64,000 nt of DNA, from NCBI GenBank assembly GCA_023415235.1, contig JAEZLP010000036.1:1-64000 (forward strand), written 5' to 3'. The DNA comes from Bacillota bacterium (GTDB lineage: Bacteria > Bacillota > Clostridia > Peptostreptococcales > Anaerovoracaceae). Under the pieces are notes generated by a model that was not told the origin of the DNA, searched no databases, and was given only the letters and a program-made list of their open reading frames with translations. Positions 34,000 to 42,347 of the stretch are shown piece after piece. A program made the position numbers and the translations under genes. How positions within the stretch are numbered: position 1 is the stretch's first letter; each line of letters opens with the position of its first letter.

Positions 34000-34641
34000 T
34001 TATTTCACGCTGCCTTTTAAAAAGCTTCTGCGATGCAGGTCGCACAGGCCGTGGTCAAAGATTCCCTCGTAGTGGGCTTTCGTTCCGTACCCTTTATTCT
34101 GGTCAAAGCAGTAATGGGGATATTTCCGGTGGTATTCCTCCATCATCCGGTCCCTTGTTACCTTTGCCACGATAGAGGCGGCCGCTATGGAAACGCTTAG
34201 GCTGTCTCCTTTGATGATGCCCCGCTGGGGGATTGGCACGTCCTTCAGAGTGAGCGCGTCGATCAATATGTATTCAGGCTTCGTTTCCAACCTGTCAATT
34301 GCTTGTTTCATCGCAAGCTTGGTGGCTTCCAGGATATTGATCTCATCGATGATGGTATTATCGATGACGCCGATCCCATAGCAGACTGCATTCTTTATAA
34401 TCAGTTCATACAGCTCTTCCCGTTTCTTTTCGGATAGCTTCTTGGAATCATCGACTCCCAGTACTACGAAGTCGCCGGGTAAAATCACAGCTGCGGCTAC
34501 AACCGGTCCCGCCAGCGGTCCCCGTCCCACCTCATCGATTCCTGCAATCAGGCGAATTCCCTCTGAGTATAATTCTTCCTCGATCCGCCTCATCTCTGCG
34601 AGTCTCTCCCTCGCTCTCTGCTCCCGCTCTTCCTTAGTCAT
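34000..34641 (-). CDS. rnhB: ribonuclease HII
   Basis: A 213-aa enzyme that removes ribonucleotides and RNA primers from DNA. The active-site motif IAGIDEVGRGPLAGPVVAAAV, GVDDSKKLSEKKRE, and the downstream KGDSLSVSIAAASIVAKVTRD are intact, with DQNKGYGTKAH toward the C-terminus. A 30-residue basic/acidic N-terminal extension precedes the core, as in many Firmicutes. It follows rbgA on the same strand (63-bp gap), the common rbgA-rnhB order. Confidence 0.95.
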   Translation of the reverse strand: MTKEEREQRARERLAEMRRIEEELYSEGIRLIAGIDEVGRGPLAGPVVAAAVILPGDFVVLGVDDSKKLSEKKREELYELIIKNAVCYGIGVIDNTIIDEINILEATKLAMKQAIDRLETKPEYILIDALTLKDVPIPQRGIIKGDSLSVSIAAASIVAKVTRDRMMEEYHRKYPHYCFDQNKGYGTKAHYEGIFDHGLCDLHRRSFLKGSVK

Positions 34642-34704
34642 TCTTTTCCTCCATTGCTGAATTAAGCGCGCCCTTGTGTTCTCACAGGAAACCGTCCGAG
34701 CTGC

Positions 34705-35538
34705 CTATATTTTTTCCAACGTAATTTTTCCGATGGTTCCGGCGCGGAATTCATCCAGCACCGTCCTGCCTGTCCGCTCATAGTCGATCCGTCTGCCCGA
34801 TTGGATAAAGCCTCGCTTTTCCGCAATCCGCTCCATGGTTTCCAGCGCTGTTTCCCCCAGCTCATCCAGCTTGTACCGTTCCTTCAAAAGCTCCGAGTAT
34901 TCGGTTTGCAGAATCTTAATCAGTTCAAAAGCCAGATCAGCAACGTCCAGGATCTCATCCCGGATCGATCCGCAGAAGGCCAGGTTGAGCCCTGCCTTTG
35001 GATCTTCAAATTTCGGCCACAGGATGCCCGGCGTATCCAACAGCTGCATATCATTCTCCAGGTTGAGCCATTGCTTTCCCCTTGTCACACCCGGCTTATT
35101 GCCGGTTTTTGCGCTCTTTTTCCCTGTCAGCCGGTTAATCAGAGAGGATTTTCCCACATTGGGAACTCCTACGATCATCATGCGCAGAGGCTTCCTTCTG
35201 ATCTTCCCTTGATTCTTCTCCTCCTGAATGGAAGCAAGGAGTTTTAGAAGCTGGGGCACGCCGAAGCCGGACATGCAGTTCATGGGAACCACGTCATAGC
35301 CCTGTTTTTTAAAGGACTCCACCCAGGCTTCGTTTGCCCGTCCGTCGGAAAGATCACTTTTATTCAGAATAATGATTCTTCGCTTGCTTTTTGTCAGCTC
35401 GTCGATGATCGGGTTTCTGCTGGATACGGGAATACGCGCGTCAACCACCTCAATGACGATGTCAACCATCTTGAGGTTTTCCTGTATCAGCTCCCTGGTC
35501 TTTTTCATATGACCCGGATACCAGTTGATGTGCTCCAT
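34705..35538 (-). CDS. rbgA: ribosome biogenesis GTPase RbgA (YlqF)
   Basis: A 277-aa circularly permuted GTPase required late in 50S assembly. The start MEHINWYPGHMKKTRELI is family-typical and has AGGAG upstream. G4 NKSDL precedes G1 GVPNVGKSSLINRL, with DTPGILWPKF (G3) after it, as expected for permutation. An upstream in-frame ATG gives an unlikely extension. It lies just downstream of rplS, an arrangement conserved in Firmicutes. Confidence 0.95.
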   Translation of the reverse strand: MEHINWYPGHMKKTRELIQENLKMVDIVIEVVDARIPVSSRNPIIDELTKSKRRIIILNKSDLSDGRANEAWVESFKKQGYDVVPMNCMSGFGVPQLLKLLASIQEEKNQGKIRRKPLRMMIVGVPNVGKSSLINRLTGKKSAKTGNKPGVTRGKQWLNLENDMQLLDTPGILWPKFEDPKAGLNLAFCGSIRDEILDVADLAFELIKILQTEYSELLKERYKLDELGETALETMERIAEKRGFIQSGRRIDYERTGRTVLDEFRAGTIGKITLEKI

Positions 35539-35593
35539 TTCCGCTCCTTTCTCTTCAGCGCCGGTTGGGTTTCTATTATTATTTATGAATGGT

Positions 35594-35680
35594 CTGTGCG
35601 TTCTCAATAAAACCGTGAAACCTATTACCGTTTTTTGTGCGAAGCATTATAAAAACGGCGGTTTTTATAAGAACGCACAG
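35594..35680. repeat. 22-bp imperfect inverted repeat between rbgA and rplS
   Basis: CTGTGCGTTCT at 35594-35604 is matched exactly by AGAACGCACAG at 35670-35680, and the arms extend with few mismatches to about 22 bp (35594-35615 and 35659-35680). The 43-nt interior contains a second smaller inverted repeat (ACCGTTTTT/AAAAACGGC). It lies just past the rplS terminator, upstream of rbgA. Confidence 0.7.
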
Positions 35681-35698
35681 AACGACAATCCTAATAAA

Positions 35699-35721
35699 AA
35701 GGGAACCAATCCGGCTCCCTT
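35699..35721 (-). terminator. intrinsic terminator after rplS
   Basis: Stem AAGGGAGCC/GGTTCCCTT (one G-U pair) followed on the minus strand by TTTATTAG. Confidence 0.75.
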
Positions 35722-35735
35722 TCAATGTTTCATAT

Positions 35736-36077
35736 TTATTCCTTGTTCTTAATTTTGGCAGCTTTTCCGGTTCTTTCACGCATGTAGTTGAGCTTAGCTC
35801 TTCTTACATCGCCCTTTCTGACAACTTCAATCTTGTCAATTCTGGGAGAATGAAGCGGGAAAGTCTTTTCAACACCTACGCCGGAAGCGATTCTTCTCAC
35901 CGTAAACGTTTCGCCGAGTCCGCCATTCTGTCTCTTGAGGACAAAGCCTTCAAAAATCTGAATACGTTCTCTGTTGCCTTCCTTGATTTTAATGTGTACT
36001 TTTACTGTATCTCCAACATTGAACTGTGGGATATCGTCTCTCACATAATCCTGTGCAATCAGTTTCATAACATCCAT
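35736..36077 (-). CDS. rplS: 50S ribosomal protein L19
   Basis: A 113-aa protein at the 30S-50S interface. It has FNVGDTVKVHIKIKEGNRER, IQIFEGFVLKRQ, FTVRRIASGVGVEKTFPLHSP and the KGDVRRAKLNYMRERTGKAA end, all as in L19. GGAGG lies 8 nt before the ATG. A terminator follows closely. Confidence 0.97.
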   Translation of the reverse strand: MDVMKLIAQDYVRDDIPQFNVGDTVKVHIKIKEGNRERIQIFEGFVLKRQNGGLGETFTVRRIASGVGVEKTFPLHSPRIDKIEVVRKGDVRRAKLNYMRERTGKAAKIKNKE

Positions 36078-36241
36078 CGTTGTATCCTCCTTCCCTCATA
36101 GACGTTCTTGGTATCCAATCGTACACTCTTGTGCACTCTATCCAGAGGACCGCCCGTAATACACGAATAATATATTAGCATAGCATGCGGGATAAATCAA
36201 GCTTTATTTCATTTCTCGGCGCAAGCTGCGAGGGATTTCAC

Positions 36242-37129
36242 TCAAGCCCTCGGATGGGATTTGTCGTATACTTCTTTGATCCTGTTTTTGGAAACAGAAA
36301 GATAAATCTGGGTTGCGCTGATATCTTCATGGCCCATCAGTTCCTGCAGCGATTTCAAATCGGCTCCATTCTGGATCATATGAACCGCAAAGGAATTTCT
36401 CAGCGTCTGGGGCGTCAGCCTGTTTTCCAGGCCAGCGAGCCTTGCATATTCCTTCAGAAGCTTCCACAGTCCCTGCCTTGTAAAACGGCTGCCTGTATAA
36501 TTTACGAAAAGTGAATTTTCATTGCTGCCGGTATCCCTTATGAGCTTCGGCCTTACTTCATATATGTATTCCTCCATTGCAGCCCGGGATGGTCTTCCCA
36601 TGGGAATGATCCTTGCTTTTCCGTGCTCTCCGGTACAGGTGACAAATCCCATTCTCAGATTGACGTCTTCAAGATTCATCTCCACCACCTCACTGACGCG
36701 GATCCCTGTTGCATAAAGCAATTCCAGGATTGCCTTGTCCCTGAGGCCTTTAACGGAATGGTCAGGCATGCTTAAGAGGTCTTCAACCTCTTCTATGGTC
36801 AGATACTCGATGCTTTTTCTTTCAATCTTCGGAGACTTGATATTTACAGTCGGATTATTCTGTATCAGCTGTTTTGCAGCAAGATAGTTATAAAAGGATC
36901 TTAGCGAGGCAATTTTCCGATTCACCGTAGCAGCGGATTTGCCTTCGTTTTTCAACGCCAACAGATAGGATACCACCTCTGTGTTGCTCGCTTCGCTTAA
37001 GGAAAGGTTCTGCTTTTCCTTGATCTGCCCGGCAAATTCCATAATATCTCTTTTATAGGCGTCCAGAGAGTTCTGCGCCATTTTCTTCTCCGTAGAAAGA
37101 TAATGGATAAAGTCATTCAAAAAATCCAT
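36242..37129 (-). CDS. Xer-type tyrosine recombinase with altered active site
   Basis: A 295-aa two-domain tyrosine recombinase: N-terminal SAM-like domain (to about residue 95), then the catalytic domain. Arg in LLYATGIRVSEV, Lys in GEHGKARIIP, the second Arg in TPQTLRNSFAVHM, His in LMGHEDISATQIY and the nucleophile Tyr in QIYLSVS are visible. However, the His of the HxLR motif is Gln, and the usual LRH is LRN. The start was placed at MDFLNDFIHYL because GGAG lies 8 nt upstream; a Met four codons earlier lacks a site. It may be XerD/XerC for chromosome dimer resolution, or a diverged paralogue. It is divergent from spoIIM. Confidence 0.82.
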   Translation of the reverse strand: MDFLNDFIHYLSTEKKMAQNSLDAYKRDIMEFAGQIKEKQNLSLSEASNTEVVSYLLALKNEGKSAATVNRKIASLRSFYNYLAAKQLIQNNPTVNIKSPKIERKSIEYLTIEEVEDLLSMPDHSVKGLRDKAILELLYATGIRVSEVVEMNLEDVNLRMGFVTCTGEHGKARIIPMGRPSRAAMEEYIYEVRPKLIRDTGSNENSLFVNYTGSRFTRQGLWKLLKEYARLAGLENRLTPQTLRNSFAVHMIQNGADLKSLQELMGHEDISATQIYLSVSKNRIKEVYDKSHPRA

Positions 37130-37368
37130 AAGGTACTCCATGCGATTGTGAATTGGTCTTGCTATAGCTGTAATAAGAATTATATAGGAAGAATTTCAAG
37201 TTTACAATAATAAAACTTATGTTCTTTAAAAATGGTTTGTCCTTCAAGCAGGATACCACCTCCCGTTAGATATCAAAACGACATGGCTCGAGGTTTTCCG
37301 GCGGAAAAACATGTACTAAAACTTTCTTCCTCTTCATACTGTGTAAGGAAGTACAAAGGAGGGTTCTT

Positions 37369-37986
37369 ATGAAACGTAATATGTCCAGGGCGTCCGAACT
37401 GATTATGTCCAGCGGACCCAGCTTTGCGGCCGCCTTGTTTTTTTTCCTGCTGGGTATTTCTGCCGGTATTTTTACGGAGCTTATGATGACCAGTGCCGAG
37501 AAGGAAGGTATGATTTCCTATCTTGATCAATACTTTCTGCTCACCAGCCCAAGCGATCTCGCTTTTTCTGATATCTTTATGAAATCGGCGGGAAACAACC
37601 TGGGGCTGCTTTTTATCATGCTCTTGTCGGGAATCACCGCCATCGGCTTTCCGGTTGCATTGGCTGCCTTGATTTATAAAGGAATGGCTCTGGGCTTTTC
37701 CGCCGCTTTGCTGATTGATTCCATGTCCTTCAAGGGAGTGGCCATCGTCTTCACCTCTATGATTCCCCAAAATCTGATCATCATACCAGCAATCATTATC
37801 GCAGGTGTAGCCGCATTGAACATAGCCTTTCATACCATTTCAAACCGAAGGTTCGGAATAAAAAAGAGCCTGTCGGAAAGCGCGGGCTCTTATCTCTTTA
37901 TCAATGCCATACTTGCGGCGGTAATCCTCGTAGGCTGCTTTATCGAGTCTTTTCTTTCTCCAATATTGACTCAGCTAATAATATAG
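37369..37986 (+). CDS. spoIIM: stage II sporulation protein M
   Basis: A 205-aa integral membrane protein with about five helices. With SpoIID and SpoIIP it forms the complex that thins septal peptidoglycan and drives engulfment of the forespore. Family features are FFLLGISAGIFTELMM in the first helix and LAALIYKGMALGFSAALL with FTSMIPQNLIIIPA. GGAGGG lies before the ATG. A CATACTGT sequence at 37335-37342 resembles a sigma-E -10 element, but no good -35 is seen. It converges on nudF with a 47-bp overlap. Confidence 0.9.
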   Translation: MKRNMSRASELIMSSGPSFAAALFFFLLGISAGIFTELMMTSAEKEGMISYLDQYFLLTSPSDLAFSDIFMKSAGNNLGLLFIMLLSGITAIGFPVALAALIYKGMALGFSAALLIDSMSFKGVAIVFTSMIPQNLIIIPAIIIAGVAALNIAFHTISNRRFGIKKSLSESAGSYLFINAILAAVILVGCFIESFLSPILTQLII

Positions 37987-38488
37987 CGCAGATGGTTTTT
38001 GCATCTTCTATTTCCCCGCTGAGAACCATATTTTTCAGCTCCGGCAGAGGATATTCCAAAATTTCGATGGATTCGTTATCATCGAAATTCGTTTCGCCGG
38101 GAGTCAGCTCCGATGCAAAATAGAGATAGATTACTTCTGTCGAATAACCGATGGAGGAATAAAAGGATGTAATATATTCAATTCTTCCCGCGGTATAGCC
38201 CGTCTCCTCCTGAAGCTCCCGTTCCGCCGTCAGCCGATGATCTTCGCCTTTTTCAATTTTCCCTGCCGGCACCTCGAGAATTGCCTTTTCCGCAGCTTTG
38301 CGGTACTGGCGCACCATGACCATCTTCCCTTCCGAAGTGACCGCGGCCAGCGCGACGCCGCCGTTATGCTCTACAATTTCCCGATATGAGGTTTTGCCGT
38401 CCTTGACATGGACCTTGTCCTTGCGCAGATTGAGAATTCTGCCCTCGTAGATCCGTTCGCTGGATATTGTCGTTTCTTCAAATACCAT
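37940..38488 (-). CDS. nudF: NUDIX hydrolase (ADP-ribose pyrophosphatase type)
   Basis: A 182-aa enzyme that likely splits ADP-ribose into AMP and ribose-5-phosphate. The Nudix box is LEVPAGKIEKGEDHRLTAER with ELQEETGY following. The start ATG at 38488 has AGGTG 6 nt upstream; a GTG nine bases earlier directly abuts the proC stop. The nudF-xer-spoIIM neighbourhood is common in Clostridia. Confidence 0.88.
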   Translation of the reverse strand: MVFEETTISSERIYEGRILNLRKDKVHVKDGKTSYREIVEHNGGVALAAVTSEGKMVMVRQYRKAAEKAILEVPAGKIEKGEDHRLTAERELQEETGYTAGRIEYITSFYSSIGYSTEVIYLYFASELTPGETNFDDNESIEILEYPLPELKNMVLSGEIEDAKTICAILLAESILEKEKTR

Positions 38489-38497
38489 ATCATTCAC

Positions 38498-39301
38498 CTA
38501 TTTGGTCATTATCTTGGATTTTGTCACCGCTGCGTTGAAGCCTTCCTTGATGTTGTCCTGAAAACCGTTACTCAGCAATACGTTTACTGCTTCTATGGTG
38601 GTTCCTCCCGGTGAGCATACATTCTCCCGCAGAGTCGCCGGATCGATACCGGTTTCCAGTACCATCTTCGCCGCTCCCAGAACAGATTGCCCTGCAAAGA
38701 GCTTCGCCTGTTCCCTGTCCATTCCATTGGCTACTGCGGCATCAATCAAAGCTTCAATATAAAGATACGTATAAGCCGGGCTGCTTCCGCTTACCCCGAT
38801 GACCGTATGGATGAGCTCTTCCTGCACGACTTCCGCCTTTCCCACAGAGCGGAACAATTCCATCACAGATTCAAATTCCGTATCGCTGACAAACCGGTTC
38901 CGGCATAGGGCACTCATGCCTTCATTGACCATGGCAGGCGTATTGGGCATAACGCGGACGATCTTGGCGCCCTCCTTGTTCAGAAGCTTCTCTATATATT
39001 CCATGCTGATCCCCGCCGCTATGGATACCAGAACCTGTCCTGGCCGATAGAACCGGCTGATTTCCGGTACTATCCCATCGAAAATATTCGGCTTGACTGC
39101 CAGGACCGCTGCATCGCTTTCCTCCATCAGCTGTTCGAGGCTGTCGCATTTCCGAATGCCAAGAGCCGCACAAAGGGCCGATACTTTTTCTACGTCTTTA
39201 TCGAAGACGCAGAGGTTCCTGTTCTCGTTCCCGTGGGCAGCCAGATATCCCTTGATCAGTGCCGTTCCCATATTGCCCGCGCCGATAAATCCAATCTTCA
39301 T
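38498..39301 (-). CDS. proC: pyrroline-5-carboxylate reductase
   Basis: A 267-aa NADPH-dependent enzyme, last step of proline synthesis. It starts MKIGFIGAGNMGTALIKGYL (Rossmann motif) and ends with the family signature region VCSPGGTTIEAVNVLLSNGF. VRVMPNTPAMVNEGMSAL and GVSGSSPAYTYLYIEALIDA are intact. It lies 4 bp after proB, and proA lies separately at 44440, so all proline biosynthesis genes from glutamate are in the window. Confidence 0.95.
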   Translation of the reverse strand: MKIGFIGAGNMGTALIKGYLAAHGNENRNLCVFDKDVEKVSALCAALGIRKCDSLEQLMEESDAAVLAVKPNIFDGIVPEISRFYRPGQVLVSIAAGISMEYIEKLLNKEGAKIVRVMPNTPAMVNEGMSALCRNRFVSDTEFESVMELFRSVGKAEVVQEELIHTVIGVSGSSPAYTYLYIEALIDAAVANGMDREQAKLFAGQSVLGAAKMVLETGIDPATLRENVCSPGGTTIEAVNVLLSNGFQDNIKEGFNAAVTKSKIMTK

Positions 39302-39305
39302 CTAG

Positions 39306-40109
39306 CTACCTCCTGTTACTGAAGAAAATCGTTCCCTTTCCCTCGCCTTTCGCAGCCTTGGCCAGGATATCCTTCCGTTTGCCGTTGACCAGAAGCATGG
39401 GAATTCCATATTCACTTACCCTGCGGGCCGCCTGTATCTTTGTAACGATCCCGCCGGTTCCAAAATCGCTCTTTCCTCTGGAATCAATCTCGTCCAGCAA
39501 TCCGTCAATGTCGTAGACTTCCTCGATGAGCTCAGCATTCCTGTCATCCTTTGGATTCTTGTCAAACACTCCGTCAATATCGCTCATGACGATAAGCAGA
39601 TCGGCATTCCAAAGATTTGCCGTCAGGGCTCCCAAGGTGTCATTGTCGCCGATCTTGATTTCCTCCACACTGACGCTGTCATTCTCATTTATAATGGGTA
39701 TGACGCCTTCATCCACCAAGGTGAACAGTGTATTTCTGATATTCAGGGTCCGGATGTGGTCACCAAAGTCGTCTCTGGTAAGCAGCATCTGACCTACGTG
39801 GATGCCGTTCTTTGCGAAAAATTCCTTATAGGCGTTCATCAGTTCCACCTGTCCGATGGCGCACAGTGCCTGTTTGTAGTTAATATCCCCTCTTCGGCTC
39901 CATTTATTGATGGCCGCCACACCACAGATTCCCGCGCCGGAGGAAACGATAATCACTTGCTTTCCCTGCCGGATCAATTCCATTACCTGCTCTACTATGT
40001 TTTCCAGGGTTTCCTTGTTTACTTCTCCGTTGTCATCGGACAGCACATTGCTGCCGATTTTTAGTACAATTTTTCTACTGTCCTGTAATAAATCTCCTAT
40101 TGCGCTCAT
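39306..40109 (-). CDS. proB: glutamate 5-kinase (no PUA domain)
   Basis: A 267-aa kinase that phosphorylates glutamate for proline synthesis. It has IVLKIGSNVLSDDNGEVN, IVSSGAGICGVAAINKW, PIINENDSVSVEEIKIGDND, and GTGGIVTKIQAARRVSEYGI. It stops at the end of the kinase domain, so the C-terminal PUA domain found in E. coli ProB is absent; short forms are common in Firmicutes. Proline feedback is usually retained by the kinase domain. It starts 2 bp from the purB stop. Confidence 0.94.
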   Translation of the reverse strand: MSAIGDLLQDSRKIVLKIGSNVLSDDNGEVNKETLENIVEQVMELIRQGKQVIIVSSGAGICGVAAINKWSRRGDINYKQALCAIGQVELMNAYKEFFAKNGIHVGQMLLTRDDFGDHIRTLNIRNTLFTLVDEGVIPIINENDSVSVEEIKIGDNDTLGALTANLWNADLLIVMSDIDGVFDKNPKDDRNAELIEEVYDIDGLLDEIDSRGKSDFGTGGIVTKIQAARRVSEYGIPMLLVNGKRKDILAKAAKGEGKGTIFFSNRR

Positions 40110-40111
40110 TG

Positions 40112-41545
40112 TTAAACCCTTAATTCCACCTCTCCGCCGGTGGCATCCTGATATTTTCGGATGATCGGCATGATATATTCATCCACCAGTTCCCTGGTCT
40201 GTTCCGCAGCGCGGCCGATATAGTCTTCCGGCTTCAGCAGGTCCTCGATGTCCTCCAGAGAAAGCTTAAAAGCGTCGTCGCCTGCGATCCGTTGAAGCAG
40301 ATCATTGTCAAGCCCCTCATCCTTTACCCGGCTTCCGGCTTCCATGGAGTGTTCCCGAATCCTTTCATGAAGCTCCTGTCTGTCTCCACCCTTTTTAACG
40401 GCTTCCATCAGTATGTTTTCCGTTGCCATGAAAGGGATTTCGCTCATGATATGCTGGGTAATCACCTTTTCATGAACCACAAGACCCGTGGTAATATTTC
40501 TGCAGATATCCAACATCCCGTCTGTCGCCAGGAAGGCCTGCGGAATTACGATCCGTCTGTTTGCGGAATCGTCCAGGGTCCGTTCAAACCATTGGGTGCT
40601 TGCGGTATCCGCCGCATTGCCGGTGCAGTTCATTACAAATCGTGCAAGAGAAGCAGCACGTTCGCTTCTCATTGGATTTCTCTTGTATGCCATGGCGGAA
40701 GATCCGATCTGTTTTGTTTCAAACGGCTCCTCGATCTCCTTCAGATGCTGAAGCAATCTGATGTCGTTGGTCATCTTGTGCACGCTCTGCCCGATTCCGG
40801 AAAGCACCGAAAGTACCATGAAATCAATTTTTCTTGTATATGTCTGCCCCGATACCGCCACGGCTTTTTTGAAGCCCAGTCCCTCAACGACCATCTGATC
40901 CAGCTTCTTAACCTTATCCAAATCTCCGTCAAAAAGCTCCACGAAGCTGGCCTGGGTTCCTGTGGTTCCCTTTACCCCCAGCAGGGGCAGATTTTCAATC
41001 AGCCTTTCACACTCAAGGAAGTCAAAATAGAAATCCTGGAGCCACAGAGAAGCTCTCTTGCCGACGGTGGTCAGCTGCGCCGCCTGAAAATGGGTGAACC
41101 CGAGGCATGGCAGTGATTTATATTCCAAAGCGAATTTGCTGAGACGGTCCATCAATCCTACAAGCTTGCCTCGGATGATCTCGAGGGCCCGCTTCATCAC
41201 GATAATATCCGTGTTGTCCCCCACATAAGCGCTGGTGGCTCCAAGATGGATGATCGGTTTCGCCTTTGGGCACTGAAGTCCGTAGGCGTAAACATGGGAC
41301 ATGACGTCGTGTCTTGTTTCCTTTTCTCTTTGTTCTGCATCCGCATAGTTGATCTGATCTTTAAACCGCCGCATCTCATCGATCTGCTCTTCGGTTATTG
41401 GCAGGCCCAGTTCCTTTTCCGCTTCCGCCAAAGCGATCCACAGCGCTCTCCAGGTGGAAAACTTCACATCCGAGGAAAAAATGTGAGTCATTTCCTTGCT
41501 TGCGTATCTTGTAATCAATGGATTCTCATATTTATCCGTACTCAT
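40112..41545 (-). CDS. purB: adenylosuccinate lyase
   Basis: A 477-aa fumarase-superfamily enzyme acting twice in purine synthesis. It has the conserved THFQAAQLTTVGKRASLW with the general acid His, the signature loop IGSSAMAYKRNPMRSERAASL, and TQWFERTLDDSANRRI. The length and features match the longer PurB subgroup (animal and Clostridia-like). It is the first gene of a purB-proB-proC-nudF string. Confidence 0.95.
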   Translation of the reverse strand: MSTDKYENPLITRYASKEMTHIFSSDVKFSTWRALWIALAEAEKELGLPITEEQIDEMRRFKDQINYADAEQREKETRHDVMSHVYAYGLQCPKAKPIIHLGATSAYVGDNTDIIVMKRALEIIRGKLVGLMDRLSKFALEYKSLPCLGFTHFQAAQLTTVGKRASLWLQDFYFDFLECERLIENLPLLGVKGTTGTQASFVELFDGDLDKVKKLDQMVVEGLGFKKAVAVSGQTYTRKIDFMVLSVLSGIGQSVHKMTNDIRLLQHLKEIEEPFETKQIGSSAMAYKRNPMRSERAASLARFVMNCTGNAADTASTQWFERTLDDSANRRIVIPQAFLATDGMLDICRNITTGLVVHEKVITQHIMSEIPFMATENILMEAVKKGGDRQELHERIREHSMEAGSRVKDEGLDNDLLQRIAGDDAFKLSLEDIEDLLKPEDYIGRAAEQTRELVDEYIMPIIRKYQDATGGEVELRV

Positions 41546-41650
41546 TCAGAATTCTCCTCTTCCCGTAATTGCTCTATATTAAAAAATAATTATATACCTG
41601 ATCTGCTATGAAATCAAGCACAGGCACGCGATGCATCACCGTCTGAATGC

Positions 41651-41679
41651 AAAAGAGACTGTGCAACTGGCACAGTCTC
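41651..41679 (-). terminator. intrinsic terminator after spoVS
   Basis: Perfect 10-bp stem GAGACTGTGC/GCACAGTCTC with a 5-nt loop, followed on the minus strand by TTTTGC. Confidence 0.85.
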
Positions 41680-41701
41680 CCTGTAATTTTCCGCACGCAA
41701 C

Positions 41702-41962
41702 CTATCTCGGTTCAATAATTAGTTTAATTGCAGTTCTTTCTTCGCCGTCGATGAGAATGTCGGTAAAGGCCGGTATGCATATCAGGTCAATACCGCTTGG
41801 CGCAACAAAGCCCCTCGCTATGGCAACCGCTTTGATCGCTTGATTCAAAGCACCTGCTCCTATGGCTTGAATTTCGGCTCCCCCTTTTTCCCTCAAGACG
41901 CCTGCCAAGGCCCCTGCTACTGAGTTAGGATTTGACTTCGCTGATACCTTTAATACTTCCAT
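41702..41962 (-). CDS. spoVS: stage V sporulation protein S
   Basis: An 86-aa Alba-like protein. It starts MEVLKVSAKSNPNSVAGALA and contains IQAIGAGALNQAIKAVAIARG and ICIPAFTDILIDGEERTAIK, matching SpoVS almost throughout. In B. subtilis, SpoVS affects spore coat assembly, septation and entry into sporulation. It is monocistronic, with a consensus sigma-H promoter upstream and a strong terminator downstream. Confidence 0.96.
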   Translation of the reverse strand: MEVLKVSAKSNPNSVAGALAGVLREKGGAEIQAIGAGALNQAIKAVAIARGFVAPSGIDLICIPAFTDILIDGEERTAIKLIIEPR

Positions 41963-42021
41963 TGTTGTAACCTCCCTAAATACTTGTTAATTTCCCTTTT
42001 GAATAGGTTTTGTTATTCTAT

Positions 42022-42048
42022 ATTCTTTATAGTAGAACATTTTCCTTT
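42022..42048 (-). promoter_or_regulatory. sigma-H-type promoter of spoVS
   Basis: On the minus strand AAAGGAAAA, 11-nt spacer, AAAGAAT: an exact match to the B. subtilis sigma-H pattern RNAGGAWWW-N11/12-RNNGAAT. It lies about 60 bp upstream of spoVS, which is sigma-H-controlled in B. subtilis. Confidence 0.72.
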
Positions 42049-42109
42049 TTTTTCATATCGAAAATCGTTCGACAACTAAAAATATTTTTGAAGAATTTTT
42101 GTCGAAGGG

Positions 42110-42138
42110 TTGCATTTTGTATCGTAATTGGTTATAAT
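42110..42138 (+). promoter_or_regulatory. sigma-A promoter of the candidate sRNA
   Basis: TTGCAT (42110-42115), 17 bp, TATAAT (42133-42138). It faces away from spoVS. There is no ORF between it and the terminator 60 bp further on. Confidence 0.75.
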
Positions 42139-42143
42139 GTGTT

Positions 42144-42236
42144 CGTGGTTATCCCCCTGATAACCTCATTAATCTCTAATCCCAATACCCCTTTTGAACA
42201 AAACAAACTGCTCCCCTGCAGTTTGTTTTGTTTTTT
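42144..42236 (+). ncRNA. candidate C-rich small RNA
   Basis: About 93 nt from the predicted start near 42144 to the end of a strong terminator. It has a 5' hairpin GGTTATC-CCCCT-GATAACC (42147-42165), an open stretch with CTAATCCCAATACCCC (about 42175-42191), and a 14-bp terminator stem whose loop is TCCCCT. Exposed CCCC in both loops and the linker is the design of Gram-positive sRNAs that pair with Shine-Dalgarno sequences. There is no start codon with a binding site. I cannot assign it to a named family. Confidence 0.65.
42198..42236 (+). terminator. intrinsic terminator of the sRNA
   Basis: Perfect 14-bp stem ACAAAACAAACTGC/GCAGTTTGTTTTGT, loop TCCCCT, then six T. Confidence 0.9.
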
Positions 42237-42347
42237 GCGTTCCCTTTTCCAGCTCGTTCCCTCTTAAATCCTGCTGCTTCCAGTAGCGTATCAGGATTTA
42301 TTGTGGTAATATAATGTCAAGAAACGATCCGGCACAGGAGGGTATTT

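Noticed and set aside
37335..37342. Sigma-E -10-like CATACTGT before spoIIM
   Set aside because: The expected -35 at the proper spacing is not seen, so it was not called as a promoter.
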